A stretch of 64,000 bases of DNA, from assembly GCF_009708215.1 (NCBI RefSeq), contig NZ_CP046175.1:2480001-2544000 (forward strand). The letters run 5' to 3'. Every line of letters starts with the position of its first letter. The first letter of the stretch is position 1. Of this stretch, positions 35,900-44,069 are shown piece after piece. The notes beneath the pieces are model-generated. The model saw only the letters and a list, made by a program, of their open reading frames with translations, was not told the DNA's origin and did no database searches. The position numbers and the translations under genes were made by a program. The DNA comes from Occultella kanbiaonis. GTDB lineage: Bacteria; Actinomycetota; Actinomycetes; Actinomycetales; Beutenbergiaceae.

Positions 35900-36844
35900 A
35901 TGGTTGCCCTCGATGACCCACCGGCCGTGGCCCACCGTTCCAGCCCGACGCGCGGTCGCCGGCGTTCGCCAGTGACCTGGCTGCGCCGCGGCGGTCTCAC
36001 CACCCTGGTGTTCTTCCTTCCGCTCCTGCTCTCCTTCGCGTACTTCTCCTGGTGGCCGATCCTGCGCAGTCTCGTGCTCAGCCTGCAGCAGACGAACTTC
36101 ATCGTCACCGAGTGGGTCGGGCTGGCGAACTTCGAGCGGGTCCTGGCCGACCCGCTCCTGATGACGGCGGTCTGGAACACCACGTACTTCACGTTGCTCG
36201 CCGTGGCCATCGGGTTCCCGGTGCCGATCCTGCTCGCCGTCCTCATCGCCGAGATGCGCCGGACCCGTGGGTTCGCCTCGGTGCTCGCCTACTTGCCGGT
36301 GATCATCCCGCCGGTGGTCTCGGTGCTGCTCTGGAAGACCTTCTACCGTCCCGACGAGGCCGGCCTGTTCAACACCATCCTCGGCTGGTTCGGACTCGGG
36401 CCGTTGCCCTGGCTCAACGATCCGGACCTCGTGATCCCCGCCATCGTGGTGCAGGCCACCTGGGCGAGCTTCGGCACCGCCGTCATCATCTATCTCGCGA
36501 CGCTGATGACGATCCGCACCGAGCTCTACGAGGCGGCCGAGATCGACGGCGCGAGTATCCTGCGCAGGTTCTGGCACGTCACCCTGCCGCAGATGCGAGG
36601 CATCCTGCTCATCATGTTGCTGCTGCAACTGATCGGGACGTTCCAGGTGTTCACCGAGCCGTACATCATGACCGGCGGTGGGCCCGAGAACCGGAGTATG
36701 ACCCTGCTCCTGCTCATCTACCGCTACGCCTTCGTCTCCGGTGACTACGGCCGGGCCACCGCGCTGAGTCTGCTGCTCGCGCTGGCACTGTCCCTGCTCT
36801 CGGCTATCTATCTCTGGGCCACCCGACGTTGGAGCACCTCATGA
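35900..36844 (+). CDS. ABC sugar importer permease (MalF-like)
   Basis: A 314-residue inner-membrane permease with six or seven helices (LTTLVFFLPLLLSFAYFSWW is the first). The cytoplasmic EAA loop, which docks the ATPase, is YEAAEIDGASILRRFWHVTL. ATG 35900 follows AGGAGG at seven bases. Its stop overlaps the next permease start (ATGA). It forms the channel with that partner. Confidence 0.92.
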   Translation: MVALDDPPAVAHRSSPTRGRRRSPVTWLRRGGLTTLVFFLPLLLSFAYFSWWPILRSLVLSLQQTNFIVTEWVGLANFERVLADPLLMTAVWNTTYFTLLAVAIGFPVPILLAVLIAEMRRTRGFASVLAYLPVIIPPVVSVLLWKTFYRPDEAGLFNTILGWFGLGPLPWLNDPDLVIPAIVVQATWASFGTAVIIYLATLMTIRTELYEAAEIDGASILRRFWHVTLPQMRGILLIMLLLQLIGTFQVFTEPYIMTGGGPENRSMTLLLLIYRYAFVSGDYGRATALSLLLALALSLLSAIYLWATRRWSTS

Positions 36845-37797
36845 CGAACGCGACGACCCAGCCGGCGACCGTGGCGTCGAGCGTTCCCCGCCGGCGCGGC
36901 GCCAGGCCGGAGGACGTGCGCGACGAGCGCAGCATCATCTCCACGATGGACCGCAAGTCCCCACTCGTGCGGGGGGTGGTGGCCGTCGCTGGGGGACTCC
37001 TGCTGGTCGCGCTCGTGATCACGTGCGCCGGACCACTGTTCTGGCTCTTCAAGGCGGCCACGTCCACCTCGACCGAGACCCTCGCGCAGCCGTTCGGACT
37101 GTGGCCGAGCGGGCTGCACTGGGAGAACGTGACCGCGGCGTGGAGCACGGTCAGGTTCGGCACCTACCTGCGGAACACGTTGATCATCTGTGCGGGGTCG
37201 TGGTTCTTCGGGCTCCTCGTCGCCACGACCGGTGGTTACGGCATCGCGGTGCTGCGCCCCGCCTACGCGAAGGTGGTCGAGATCGCCGTCCTGGCGACCC
37301 TGTTCATCCCGGGCGTGATCTCGCTGGTCGCGCTGTACCTGACCGTGGTGAACGTCCCGCTGCTGAACGTGAACCTCCTGAACACGTTCTGGGCGGTCTG
37401 GCTACCGGCTTCGGCGAGCGCCTTCAACGTGCTGCTCGTCTCGCGCTACTTCCAGGCCATCCCACGCGAGCTCTTCGAGGCCGCCCGGATCGACGGGGCA
37501 GGTTCCTTCCGGGTGTTCTGGAGCCTGGTCCTGCCGCTCGCCAAGCCGATCCTCGGCGTCGTGTCCCTGTTGACGATCATTGGGGCGTACAAGGACTTCC
37601 TCTGGCCACTGCTGGCGTTGCCCGACCACGACCTCCAGCCGATCTCGGTCGCTCTGCCGCGAGTGGAGTCCAGCACCGACCTCGGCGTGTTCATGGCGGC
37701 CCTGTTCATCTCCGTGGTGATCCCGGTCGCACTCTTCCTGGCCTTCCAGCGCCAGTTCCTCCGGGCCGCGGGCAGCGCAGGGGCGATCAAGGGCTGA
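36841..37797 (+). CDS. ABC sugar importer permease (MalG-like)
   Basis: A 318-residue inner-membrane permease: first helix VAVAGGLLLVALVITCAGPL, EAA loop FEAARIDGAGSFRVFWSLVL, and further helices to the end. ATG 36841 overlaps the stop of the upstream permease; an ATG at 36829 is inside it. Its stop is followed within 7 bp by the convergent LacI gene, so the operon ends here. Confidence 0.92.
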   Translation: MTNATTQPATVASSVPRRRGARPEDVRDERSIISTMDRKSPLVRGVVAVAGGLLLVALVITCAGPLFWLFKAATSTSTETLAQPFGLWPSGLHWENVTAAWSTVRFGTYLRNTLIICAGSWFFGLLVATTGGYGIAVLRPAYAKVVEIAVLATLFIPGVISLVALYLTVVNVPLLNVNLLNTFWAVWLPASASAFNVLLVSRYFQAIPRELFEAARIDGAGSFRVFWSLVLPLAKPILGVVSLLTIIGAYKDFLWPLLALPDHDLQPISVALPRVESSTDLGVFMAALFISVVIPVALFLAFQRQFLRAAGSAGAIKG

Positions 37798-37803
37798 GGC
37801 CCG

Positions 37804-38808
37804 TCAGCCGGTCGTCTCGCCGACGATCAGGGTGGGCGGCTGGTAGTGCACACCGGGGGTCTGTTCGCCGCCGAGCAGGTGCGCGGCCGCAGCCTCACCC
37901 ATCCCGGTCAGCCCGACGTCGATCGTGGTCAGGTGGCGTGCGGACTGGTTGATGATCAGACCCTCCCAGTTGTCGACGCCGATGAGCGCGACGTCCTGCG
38001 GCATCCGCACGCCGGCGGCCGCGAACACGTTCTCGACGCCTCGCGCGATGTGGTCGTTCCCGCCGAACACGGCGTCGATCTCCCAGTTCTCCGCAAGCAT
38101 CCGCTGGGCTGCGGTTCGTCCCCAGGCTTCGGTCCACGATCCGTGGAGCACCTCGTGGGCGAGCGTCACGCCGGCCTCCGCGAGGGCCTCGCGCAAACCT
38201 TCGAGACGCAGCTGGGCCGCCAGGTCGTCCGCCTCGGCGGCGACGTGCGCGATCCGTCGGCGCCCGAGGGCGAGCAGGTGCTCAGCCGCCATCCGCCCGA
38301 TCGCCCGATTGTCCGGGACGAACATGACATCGTCCGGTTCGTCGGAAAGGGTGAACGCGTAGGTGACCGGCACGGAGAACTCGGCGGAGACCGAACGGGT
38401 CCGGTGATGCAGGCCCTCGCCGACCACCAGCACGCCATCGATCCGGCGGGCGTTCAGGGCCCGGATGCTCTCCGCCATGTCGTCTCGGCGCCGCAGGCGG
38501 GCGTCGTACAGCAATACCGCTTGCTCATGCTGGCCGAGGTAGGTCGCGGCGCCGATGATCACGGGGCGGGAGAACGTGCTCTCGGCGCGGTCGGTGAGGA
38601 CGGCCACCGTGCGGCTGCGTCCGAGGGCCAGCGATTGGGCCAACCCGTTCGGCCGGAAGTCGAGCCGAAGTGCCGTCTCCTCGATCCGTTGCCGTGTCGC
38701 GGTGGAAATTCGCCCTCCGCCGTTGAGTGCCTTCGAGGCGGTCGAGAGCGACACGCCGGCGACTGCCGCCACGTCGCTGAGCGTCACCTTCTTCTTCGAG
38801 AGCGCCAT
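37804..38808 (-). CDS. LacI-family regulator of the sugar-acid operon
   Basis: A 334-residue LacI protein. The helix-turn-helix is VTLSDVAAVAGVSLSTASKA and the hinge follows with LRLDFRPNGLAQSLALGRSR; the sensor domain is of the periplasmic-binding type (IDAVFGGNDHIARGVENVFA). ATG 38808 is preferred to TTG 38817. It is convergent with the importer operon and has its own copy of the GCGAAAG-type palindrome 46 bp upstream, matching the one at the operon promoter, so it likely represses both. The inducer is presumably the transported sugar or its product. Confidence 0.9.
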   Translation of the reverse strand: MALSKKKVTLSDVAAVAGVSLSTASKALNGGGRISTATRQRIEETALRLDFRPNGLAQSLALGRSRTVAVLTDRAESTFSRPVIIGAATYLGQHEQAVLLYDARLRRRDDMAESIRALNARRIDGVLVVGEGLHHRTRSVSAEFSVPVTYAFTLSDEPDDVMFVPDNRAIGRMAAEHLLALGRRRIAHVAAEADDLAAQLRLEGLREALAEAGVTLAHEVLHGSWTEAWGRTAAQRMLAENWEIDAVFGGNDHIARGVENVFAAAGVRMPQDVALIGVDNWEGLIINQSARHLTTIDVGLTGMGEAAAAHLLGGEQTPGVHYQPPTLIVGETTG

Positions 38809-38854
38809 GGTCGCCAATCGTAGTGGGTCGGTAACCGCCGTGGGCGGATGCCGC

Positions 38855-38870
38855 GCGAAAGCGATTTCTC
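38855..38870 (-). promoter_or_regulatory. Second LacI-type operator, upstream of lacI
   Basis: GCGAAAGCGATTTCTC shares GAAA-N4-TTTC and the flanking GC with the perfect site at 32147-32164 (GCGAAAGCACTTTCGC; 12 of 16 bases the same). It lies 46 bp upstream of the chosen ATG of the LacI gene, which fits autoregulation. Confidence 0.5.
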
Positions 38871-38879
38871 AGATCGGCG

Positions 38880-39878
38880 TCATCCGGAGCCGCGAGCGCG
38901 AAGCACGGCGGTCGCCGTGAGCGAGACCGGCCGGTCCGGATCGTCGACGAGTGCCTCCAGGATCGTCCGCGCCGCGACGCCGGGGACGTCCGCGAGCGCC
39001 GTCGCGAGGCGCTGTCTGGCGTCGGCGCCGGCCTCGGGCAGCGCGTCGGCGAGAGCGCGTGCGATCTCGTCGCCGCGGTCGTAGCGTTCGGCGAGCGCGC
39101 CGAGCGCGCCGGCGGCCGCCACGTCGTCGGTGCCGTCGACGACCATGGCGACCAGCCCCGGGACGGCGTCGAGGCCACCACGCGAACCTCGTGCGAGGGT
39201 GGCGCGTGCCCGCACGATCGGGTCCTCGTGTTGGAGCGCAGCGGCAAGGATCGCGTCGGCGCCGGACGACTCGAACTTCGTCAGGGCGACCACCGCGCGT
39301 TGCCGCCGCTCGGCGGCGGGGGAGGCCAGGGCGTTCGCGAGCACACCGAGGGCGGCGTCCCCGGTGCGAGCGAGGGCCCATTGGAGGGCGCCGCCGGCAT
39401 TGGGCTCGGCCTCGGAGAGCACCGCCTCGGCGAGGACGACGGCGTCACTCGACCGGCCGCCGTCGGGCATCGACAGCGCGACGCGCTGACGCGCCGAGCT
39501 GCCGGCGTCGAGCGCCCGCATGAGGCCGATCGTGCGCAGCACGTCGGACCAGTCGGCTGGTTCGCTCGCGCGCACCTGCCCGAGCCGGCCGAGCAGCTCC
39601 TGCTCGCGCGCGAGGCGCTCGCTGGTGCGCTTGAGGAGCTGCTCCACCATGGCCGCCGGGCTGAACGAGAGGTCCTCGAGCGCACCACCGATCTCGGCCA
39701 GGGTGAGTCCGAGCGCCCTGAGCCCCTCCACGTGGAAGAGACGCCGGACGTCGTCCGGCGAGTACTGCCGGTACCCGCCTGCGGTCCGCCCGGTCGGGCG
39801 GACCAGCCCGATGGCGTCGTAGTGCCGCAACATCCGGGCGCTGATCCCGGACCGCTCGGAGACCTCACCGATCAACAT
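38880..39878 (-). CDS. MerR-family regulator with C-terminal HEAT-like repeats
   Basis: A 332-residue protein. Residues 1-~75 are a MerR winged helix (MLIGEVSERSGISARMLRHY, GGYRQYSPDDVRRLFHVEGL), followed by a coiled coil of ~40 residues. Where a ligand domain is expected there is instead an all-alpha array with HEAT/PBS-like units, for example AERRQRAVVALTKFESSGAD, DPIVRARATLARGSRGG and ARQRLATALADVPG. HEAT arrays bind proteins, so the sensed signal may be a protein partner. It lies 4 bp after a separate HEAT-repeat gene in the same operon. The start codon is ATG at 39878; longer frames run into that gene. Confidence 0.82.
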   Translation of the reverse strand: MLIGEVSERSGISARMLRHYDAIGLVRPTGRTAGGYRQYSPDDVRRLFHVEGLRALGLTLAEIGGALEDLSFSPAAMVEQLLKRTSERLAREQELLGRLGQVRASEPADWSDVLRTIGLMRALDAGSSARQRVALSMPDGGRSSDAVVLAEAVLSEAEPNAGGALQWALARTGDAALGVLANALASPAAERRQRAVVALTKFESSGADAILAAALQHEDPIVRARATLARGSRGGLDAVPGLVAMVVDGTDDVAAAGALGALAERYDRGDEIARALADALPEAGADARQRLATALADVPGVAARTILEALVDDPDRPVSLTATAVLRARGSG

Positions 39879-39882
39879 CGGC

Positions 39883-40551
39883 TCAGTCCCGTACCTCGGG
39901 CGCCCCGAGGAGCGCGAGGACCCGGTTCGCCTCGTGGACCGCCGCCTCGAACCCCTCGTCGGGGTTCTCGATGAGCCGTCCGGTCGCGATCGCGTGCCTG
40001 CGCACCCCGGTGTCCGGGTGGGCCTTCGCCCGCTCGACGACGTCGGAGGCCGGGTCCCCGAGGTCGACGAGAGCGCGGCTGAGGCTGCGCTGGACGTCGT
40101 GGTCGCCCCGATCGAACTGCGTCGCCAGGACCTCGGCGAGCTCGGCGACACCGTCCGGCGGGACGACGGCGACGGCGGCGCGCCAGGCGGCGCGGGCTAC
40201 CTCCGCGTCGTCGTCCTGGAGCAGCTCGGTGGTGATCGCGGGCCAGGTCCGCGGGTCGCCGAACTTGGACAGCGTGTGCAGCGACTGGCTGCGCGCCTGC
40301 GGGATCTGCGACGTCAGCTCGCGCAGCACCCGGTCGACGGTGGCCGGCGCGGCGTGCCGGGTGAGCGCCCAGGTGAGCGTGTCGCGGACGTAGAAGTCCG
40401 GTTCGACCGCGCACTGCTCCACCAGCACCTCGACGTACTCGGGCCTGGGGTACGTTCCGGCGGAGAGCGCCGCCCGCAGGCGCGCCGACGGGTCCGGACT
40501 CTGCAGCAGGGTTCGTAGGGACTGTGCGCCGTGGGGACGCGTATGGGTCAT
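39883..40551 (-). CDS. HEAT-repeat protein, partner of the MerR-HEAT regulator
   Basis: A 222-residue all-helical protein with about five HEAT-like units: DPSARLRAALSAGTYPRPEY, DFYVRDTLTWALTRHAAPAT, QARSQSLHTLSKFGDPRTWP, DAEVARAAWRAAVAVVPP and DVQRSLSRALVDLGDPASDV. There is no signal peptide, enzyme motif or metal site. ATG 40551 has GGAGGTG at good spacing; a GTG at 40566 would destroy the leader. It is the first gene of a two-gene operon with the MerR-HEAT regulator and shares its repeat style, so the two may bind each other. Function unknown. Confidence 0.78.
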   Translation of the reverse strand: MTHTRPHGAQSLRTLLQSPDPSARLRAALSAGTYPRPEYVEVLVEQCAVEPDFYVRDTLTWALTRHAAPATVDRVLRELTSQIPQARSQSLHTLSKFGDPRTWPAITTELLQDDDAEVARAAWRAAVAVVPPDGVAELAEVLATQFDRGDHDVQRSLSRALVDLGDPASDVVERAKAHPDTGVRRHAIATGRLIENPDEGFEAAVHEANRVLALLGAPEVRD

Positions 40552-40571
40552 GGTGACCACCTCCACCCTCC

Positions 40572-40602
40572 ATGACAGACCTTGTCACAGTGAGAAGGTC
40601 AA
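40572..40602 (-). promoter_or_regulatory. MerR-type promoter of the HEAT/MerR-HEAT operon
   Basis: On the minus strand: -35 TTGACC (40597-40602), a 19-bp spacer, -10 TGTCAT (40572-40577; 4 of 6). The 23-bp dyad at 40578-40600 has arms GACCTTCTCAC and GTGACAAGGTC, complementary at 10 of 11 positions around a central T. This is the classical MerR arrangement, very similar in form to CueR-type promoters. The predicted transcript starts about 40565 and has a short leader carrying the GGAGGTG site. Confidence 0.72.
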
Positions 40603-40611
40603 GCGCAGGTA

Positions 40612-41364
40612 TCACCAGCCGTAGAAGCGCGCGCCACCTGGGATCAGCGCGAGCACGAATGGAACGAGGAACAGTGCGGCTGCGAAAGCCCAGCCACCGG
40701 TAAGCCGGCGGGGTCGGGGCGGCACCAGCTTGCGCTGCCACCACGGGACCGGCTCGAGGACCAGGTAGGCCAGCCAGATCGGGGCTGCCGCAAAGGTGAG
40801 CCAGAACCACGCCCACTTCGTCGCGAGCCGGGGTTGCGGGCCAACGACGAGCAGGATCAGTGCGGCCATGGCGGCGAACGCTGCCAGGCTGACCTGGACG
40901 CCCGGCTGATCCCAGCCCTGGCGGTGGGTGACCGACACCGGCGCCGGCGAGTCCTCGGCGGCCGCGAGGATGGTGGCGCCCTCGTCGACGTATGGCGAGC
41001 CAGCGAAGGTCGAGAGCTCGTAGCGGGCCACGCCGTGACCGGAATCGCCGGACCACTCCACCCAGAACGTCCCCTGGCCCTGCCCGCCGGCCGGCAGCCG
41101 CTCGATGGCGAGTTCGGACACGCGCCCGGCGCGCAGTTCGCTGAGCAGCTCGTCGACCGTCCGCTCCACCGGTTGCAGGGCCACCTGGACGAGGCCCGCG
41201 ACCATCAGGACGGCGATCAGCGCGCGCACCACCAGGCCCAGCGGTCCCGACGGGAGCACCAGCGGCGACGCGCCCGGAGGCGCGCTCAGGTCGTTCTCGA
41301 GCAGTCGGTGCCCATCGTCGATCTCGAGCAGTCGGTGCCCATCCCCGCCCGTTCCGGCCCCCAT
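40612..41364 (-). CDS. Membrane protein of unknown function, extracytoplasmic loop
   Basis: A 250-residue protein with a helix near residue 45 (LGLVVRALIAVLMVAGLVQV), a ~90-residue probably extracytoplasmic region (ERTVDELLSELRAGRVSELA onward) and at least three further helices (AAFAAMAALILLVVGP, WAWFWLTFAAAPIWLAYLVL, GWAFAAALFLVPFVLALIPG). The N-terminus holds two copies of a 9-residue unit (DGHRLLEI/N). ATG has GAGGAGG four bases ahead. It lies next to the HEAT operon with the same orientation but with about 60 bp of promoter between. I do not recognise a family. Confidence 0.75.
   Translation of the reverse strand: MGAGTGGDGHRLLEIDDGHRLLENDLSAPPGASPLVLPSGPLGLVVRALIAVLMVAGLVQVALQPVERTVDELLSELRAGRVSELAIERLPAGGQGQGTFWVEWSGDSGHGVARYELSTFAGSPYVDEGATILAAAEDSPAPVSVTHRQGWDQPGVQVSLAAFAAMAALILLVVGPQPRLATKWAWFWLTFAAAPIWLAYLVLEPVPWWQRKLVPPRPRRLTGGWAFAAALFLVPFVLALIPGGARFYGW
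41295..41343 (-). repeat. 27-bp-period tandem repeat in the membrane-protein N-terminus
   Basis: A 22-base unit starting TCTCGAGCAGTCGGTGCCCA occurs at 41295-41316 and again, identical, at 41322-41343, a period of 27 bp or nine codons. It encodes DGHRLLE twice and so keeps the frame. It looks like a recent slippage or duplication. Confidence 0.9.
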
Positions 41365-41430
41365 GGCCCCTCCTCGACGTGTGCCACGACCCTACCGGTG
41401 CCGGCCCGGGCGGAGGGATACCTTGGGGAG

Positions 41431-41922
41431 ATGGCCACAGCGATGTCGGCACAACCGACCGGGGCGAGTTCGCAGCGGGCCGACGCCGTGCGAGTGAGTC
41501 TGCGGCGGGCGGGCTGGGCGTCCCTCGGTGTGGTGCTCGTACAGGCGGCGAGCGCGGCCGTGCGGTCGCCGGACCTGTCGACGCTTCCCGTGTTCGTCGG
41601 CCATGCCGTGCTGATCTGGGCGCTCCTGCCGGTGCTCGTGACCGTCATGGTCGCCTGCGTCGTCGCGCTCGGTTCGGGCGGTCCGCTCTCGATGGCGTCG
41701 ACGGCGGTCCTCGCGGGGATCGCGCTGGCCGGCTGGGTCTCCTGGGGCGTTGGGCTGCCGATCGGTATCGCCTACGGACTGCCGCTCGGGCTCGGTGCGG
41801 CCGGCGCCGGCTGGGTGGCCGGCGCAGGCTGGGTGGGCGGCACGAGTCGGCGGGTGGTGGCCGTGACGGCGATCGTCGTCGTCACGGCCGTGTTCTCGGC
41901 CACCGTGACGACGGCGGCCTGA
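41431..41922 (+). CDS. Small membrane protein of unknown function
   Basis: A 163-residue protein with about four hydrophobic helices (RRAGWASLGVVLVQAASAAV, PVFVGHAVLIWALLPVLVTV, LSMASTAVLAGIALAGWVSW, VVAVTAIVVVTAVFSATVTT) and a Gly/Ala-rich stretch GLGAAGAGWVAGAGWVGGTS that may be another. ATG 41431 is chosen; ATG 41443 has slightly better spacing to GGGGAG. It is divergent from the neighbouring membrane-protein gene. I recognise no family. Confidence 0.65.
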   Translation: MATAMSAQPTGASSQRADAVRVSLRRAGWASLGVVLVQAASAAVRSPDLSTLPVFVGHAVLIWALLPVLVTVMVACVVALGSGGPLSMASTAVLAGIALAGWVSWGVGLPIGIAYGLPLGLGAAGAGWVAGAGWVGGTSRRVVAVTAIVVVTAVFSATVTTAA

Positions 41923-42122
41923 TCCACTCGTGACCAGGTGCAAGGTCGCGGCGACGATCCGGACCGCGGCATCGTCATCCCCGTACGGGCCCGCGGTGCG
42001 AGGCAGCACGGCATCGCACGCTCGCCGAGGCGCCACCCGGTGTTCTCCTGACGGACCATGGCGGGCCACCCGGGCTTCATAGGATCGAGGCGCCAACCTT
42101 CACCGGAGAACTTGGAGCTCCC

Positions 42123-43970
42123 ATGAACAGCACACCACGGCGCGCGATCACGGGTCTGGCCGCGATGACGCTCGCCGCAGCAGGGATCGTCGTCGCCTTC
42201 CCAGCCGCGGCATCCGCCGATCCGGGCGACATCGTCCTCTCGGAGGACTTCGACTCGGGCGAGCTGCCCGACGGCTGGAACCCGGTCGAGGGGGACTGGC
42301 GCGTCGAGGACGGGCGCCTCGTCGTCACCGCCGGCGGCATCGACCAGCTCACCTTTGGGACCCACCTGGACAACTACCGGATCGAGGCGACCGTCCGTTT
42401 CGAGGAGGTCGCCAACGCCACGAGGTGGGCGGCGATCGCCCTCGACATCGCCGGTGACGGGTCAGCGCCGTGGTGGCAGGCGGCGCTACGGACCACGAGT
42501 TCGGCGAGCAACGGCATCGAGCTCGCCAACCGCACGGCTGCCGGCAGCTGGAACGTGCCCTACACCGGTGCCGCCCCGTACGACGCCGGCGTCGGCCAGG
42601 ATGTCCGGGTCGCCGTCGAGGTCCGGGGCACCACGGCGAGGTGGTACTTCGACGGCGAGCTCGTCCTGCGCGGCCAGATCCAGCGTTCCGAGGCCGGCGT
42701 CCTCGGCCTCGTCGCGGACAACTCGACCGTCAGCTTCGACGACATTCTCGTCACCGAGATCGAGCCGGCGGACTTCATCCTCGAGGAGGGTGAACTGCCC
42801 GTGGCCATCGCCCACCGCGGGTACTCGCAGGTCCTGCCCGAGAACACCCTGATCTCGGAGGCGGCCGCCATGCAGTCCGGCGCGGAGTACTTCGAGATCG
42901 ACGTACACACCACGGCCGACGGGGTACCCATCGTGCTGCACGACCAGACGGTCGACCGGACCACCGACGGCACCGGCGACGTGGCACTGCTCGAGAGCAG
43001 CTACCTGCAGACCCTCGACGCCGGGTCGTGGCGCGATCCCGTCTTCGCGGGCGAGCCGCTGCCCACGTTCGCGCAGATCCTCGAGCTGATGCAGCGCAAC
43101 CCGGCCACCCTGATGCTCGAGATCAAGGGCCCGGAGACCCGCGCCGAGGTCGAGCACACGATCGATCTGATCCGCGCCGCCGGCCTGTCCGACCGCGTGG
43201 TCATCGAGTCCTTCGATCTCGCTGCCGTGGGCTACGCCCGCGACTACGCCCCCGAGATCCCGCGCGGGGTGCTCCGTGGCGCCGTGGATGCCGACCCGGT
43301 GGCGGTGGCCCAGTCCGTCGGCGCCACCATGTACAACCCCTCGGCGACCGGTGGCCTGACCGCCGAGATCATCGACCGGCTGCACGAGGCCGGCATCGCG
43401 GTGCTGCCCTACACCGTGAACGGCGTGAGCGCCTGGCAGGAGCTGACGGACCTGGGCGTCGACGGCATCGTCACCGACCGCCCGGGTGCCTACATCGGCT
43501 GGCGCGAGGCCCAGTACGCGGCCGAGCCGGGTGAGCCGAGCGAGCCGACCGTCGACCTGGTCGCGGTCGCCGACGACGCCGAGGTCGAGCGGGGCGGGCA
43601 GATCATCGTGGCCGCCGCGAGCACCGATGTGACGTCCGTCGCCTACGAGCTCGACGGCGTGCCCGTGTCCGTCGGCGATGTGGTCGCCGCGTCCGACCTG
43701 GCCCTGGGAGCCCACCTGCTGACCGCGACCGCCGAGGGGGAGCACGGTAGCGCCACCGACGAGGTCGCGTTCACCGTGGTCGTCACGGCCGAGGGTCTTC
43801 GGGAGAGGATCATCGCGCTCGACCTGCCCACGGGCTTCCAGAGGCAGCTGCTCACCGCCCTCGACAACGAGGACTGGGACGAACTGGCCTCCGCGGCGGG
43901 GCGCCGCATCCCGGACGAGACCGTCCGGGCAGCGATCCTCGAGGAGATCGCCTATCTCGCCGATCGCTAG
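42123..43970 (+). CDS. Secreted glycerophosphodiester phosphodiesterase with extra domains
   Basis: A 615-residue exported protein. A Sec signal peptide (residues 1-~31) ends AAASA before DPGD. Residues ~35-215 are a LamG/DUF1080-like jelly roll (DFDSGELPDGWNPVEGDWRV). Residues ~220-465 are the GDPD barrel: AIAHRGYSQVLPENTLISEA, YFEIDVHTTADGVPIVLHDQ and MLEIKGPE hold the catalytic His pair and metal-binding Glu/Asp. Residues ~485-560 look Ig-like (VDLVAVADDAEVERGGQIIV), and a short helical tail follows. It would release glycerol phosphate from phospholipid head groups or teichoic acids outside the cell. Confidence 0.88.
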   Translation: MNSTPRRAITGLAAMTLAAAGIVVAFPAAASADPGDIVLSEDFDSGELPDGWNPVEGDWRVEDGRLVVTAGGIDQLTFGTHLDNYRIEATVRFEEVANATRWAAIALDIAGDGSAPWWQAALRTTSSASNGIELANRTAAGSWNVPYTGAAPYDAGVGQDVRVAVEVRGTTARWYFDGELVLRGQIQRSEAGVLGLVADNSTVSFDDILVTEIEPADFILEEGELPVAIAHRGYSQVLPENTLISEAAAMQSGAEYFEIDVHTTADGVPIVLHDQTVDRTTDGTGDVALLESSYLQTLDAGSWRDPVFAGEPLPTFAQILELMQRNPATLMLEIKGPETRAEVEHTIDLIRAAGLSDRVVIESFDLAAVGYARDYAPEIPRGVLRGAVDADPVAVAQSVGATMYNPSATGGLTAEIIDRLHEAGIAVLPYTVNGVSAWQELTDLGVDGIVTDRPGAYIGWREAQYAAEPGEPSEPTVDLVAVADDAEVERGGQIIVAAASTDVTSVAYELDGVPVSVGDVVAASDLALGAHLLTATAEGEHGSATDEVAFTVVVTAEGLRERIIALDLPTGFQRQLLTALDNEDWDELASAAGRRIPDETVRAAILEEIAYLADR

Positions 43971-43994
43971 GCACGCCATGCCCCGCTGATGGCA

Positions 43995-44031
43995 CGAATG
44001 CCCGGTCCGCATCGAGCGGACCGGGCATTCG
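43995..44031. terminator. Perfect 16-bp hairpin between GDPD and dps
   Basis: CGAATGCCCGGTCCGC and GCGGACCGGGCATTCG pair perfectly over 16 bp around the loop ATCGA. There is no T-run. It lies between two convergent genes and probably stops both. Confidence 0.8.
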
Positions 44032-44069
44032 TACGGTGGGCCGACGCGGCCGGCCCGGGGTGCGCGGGA

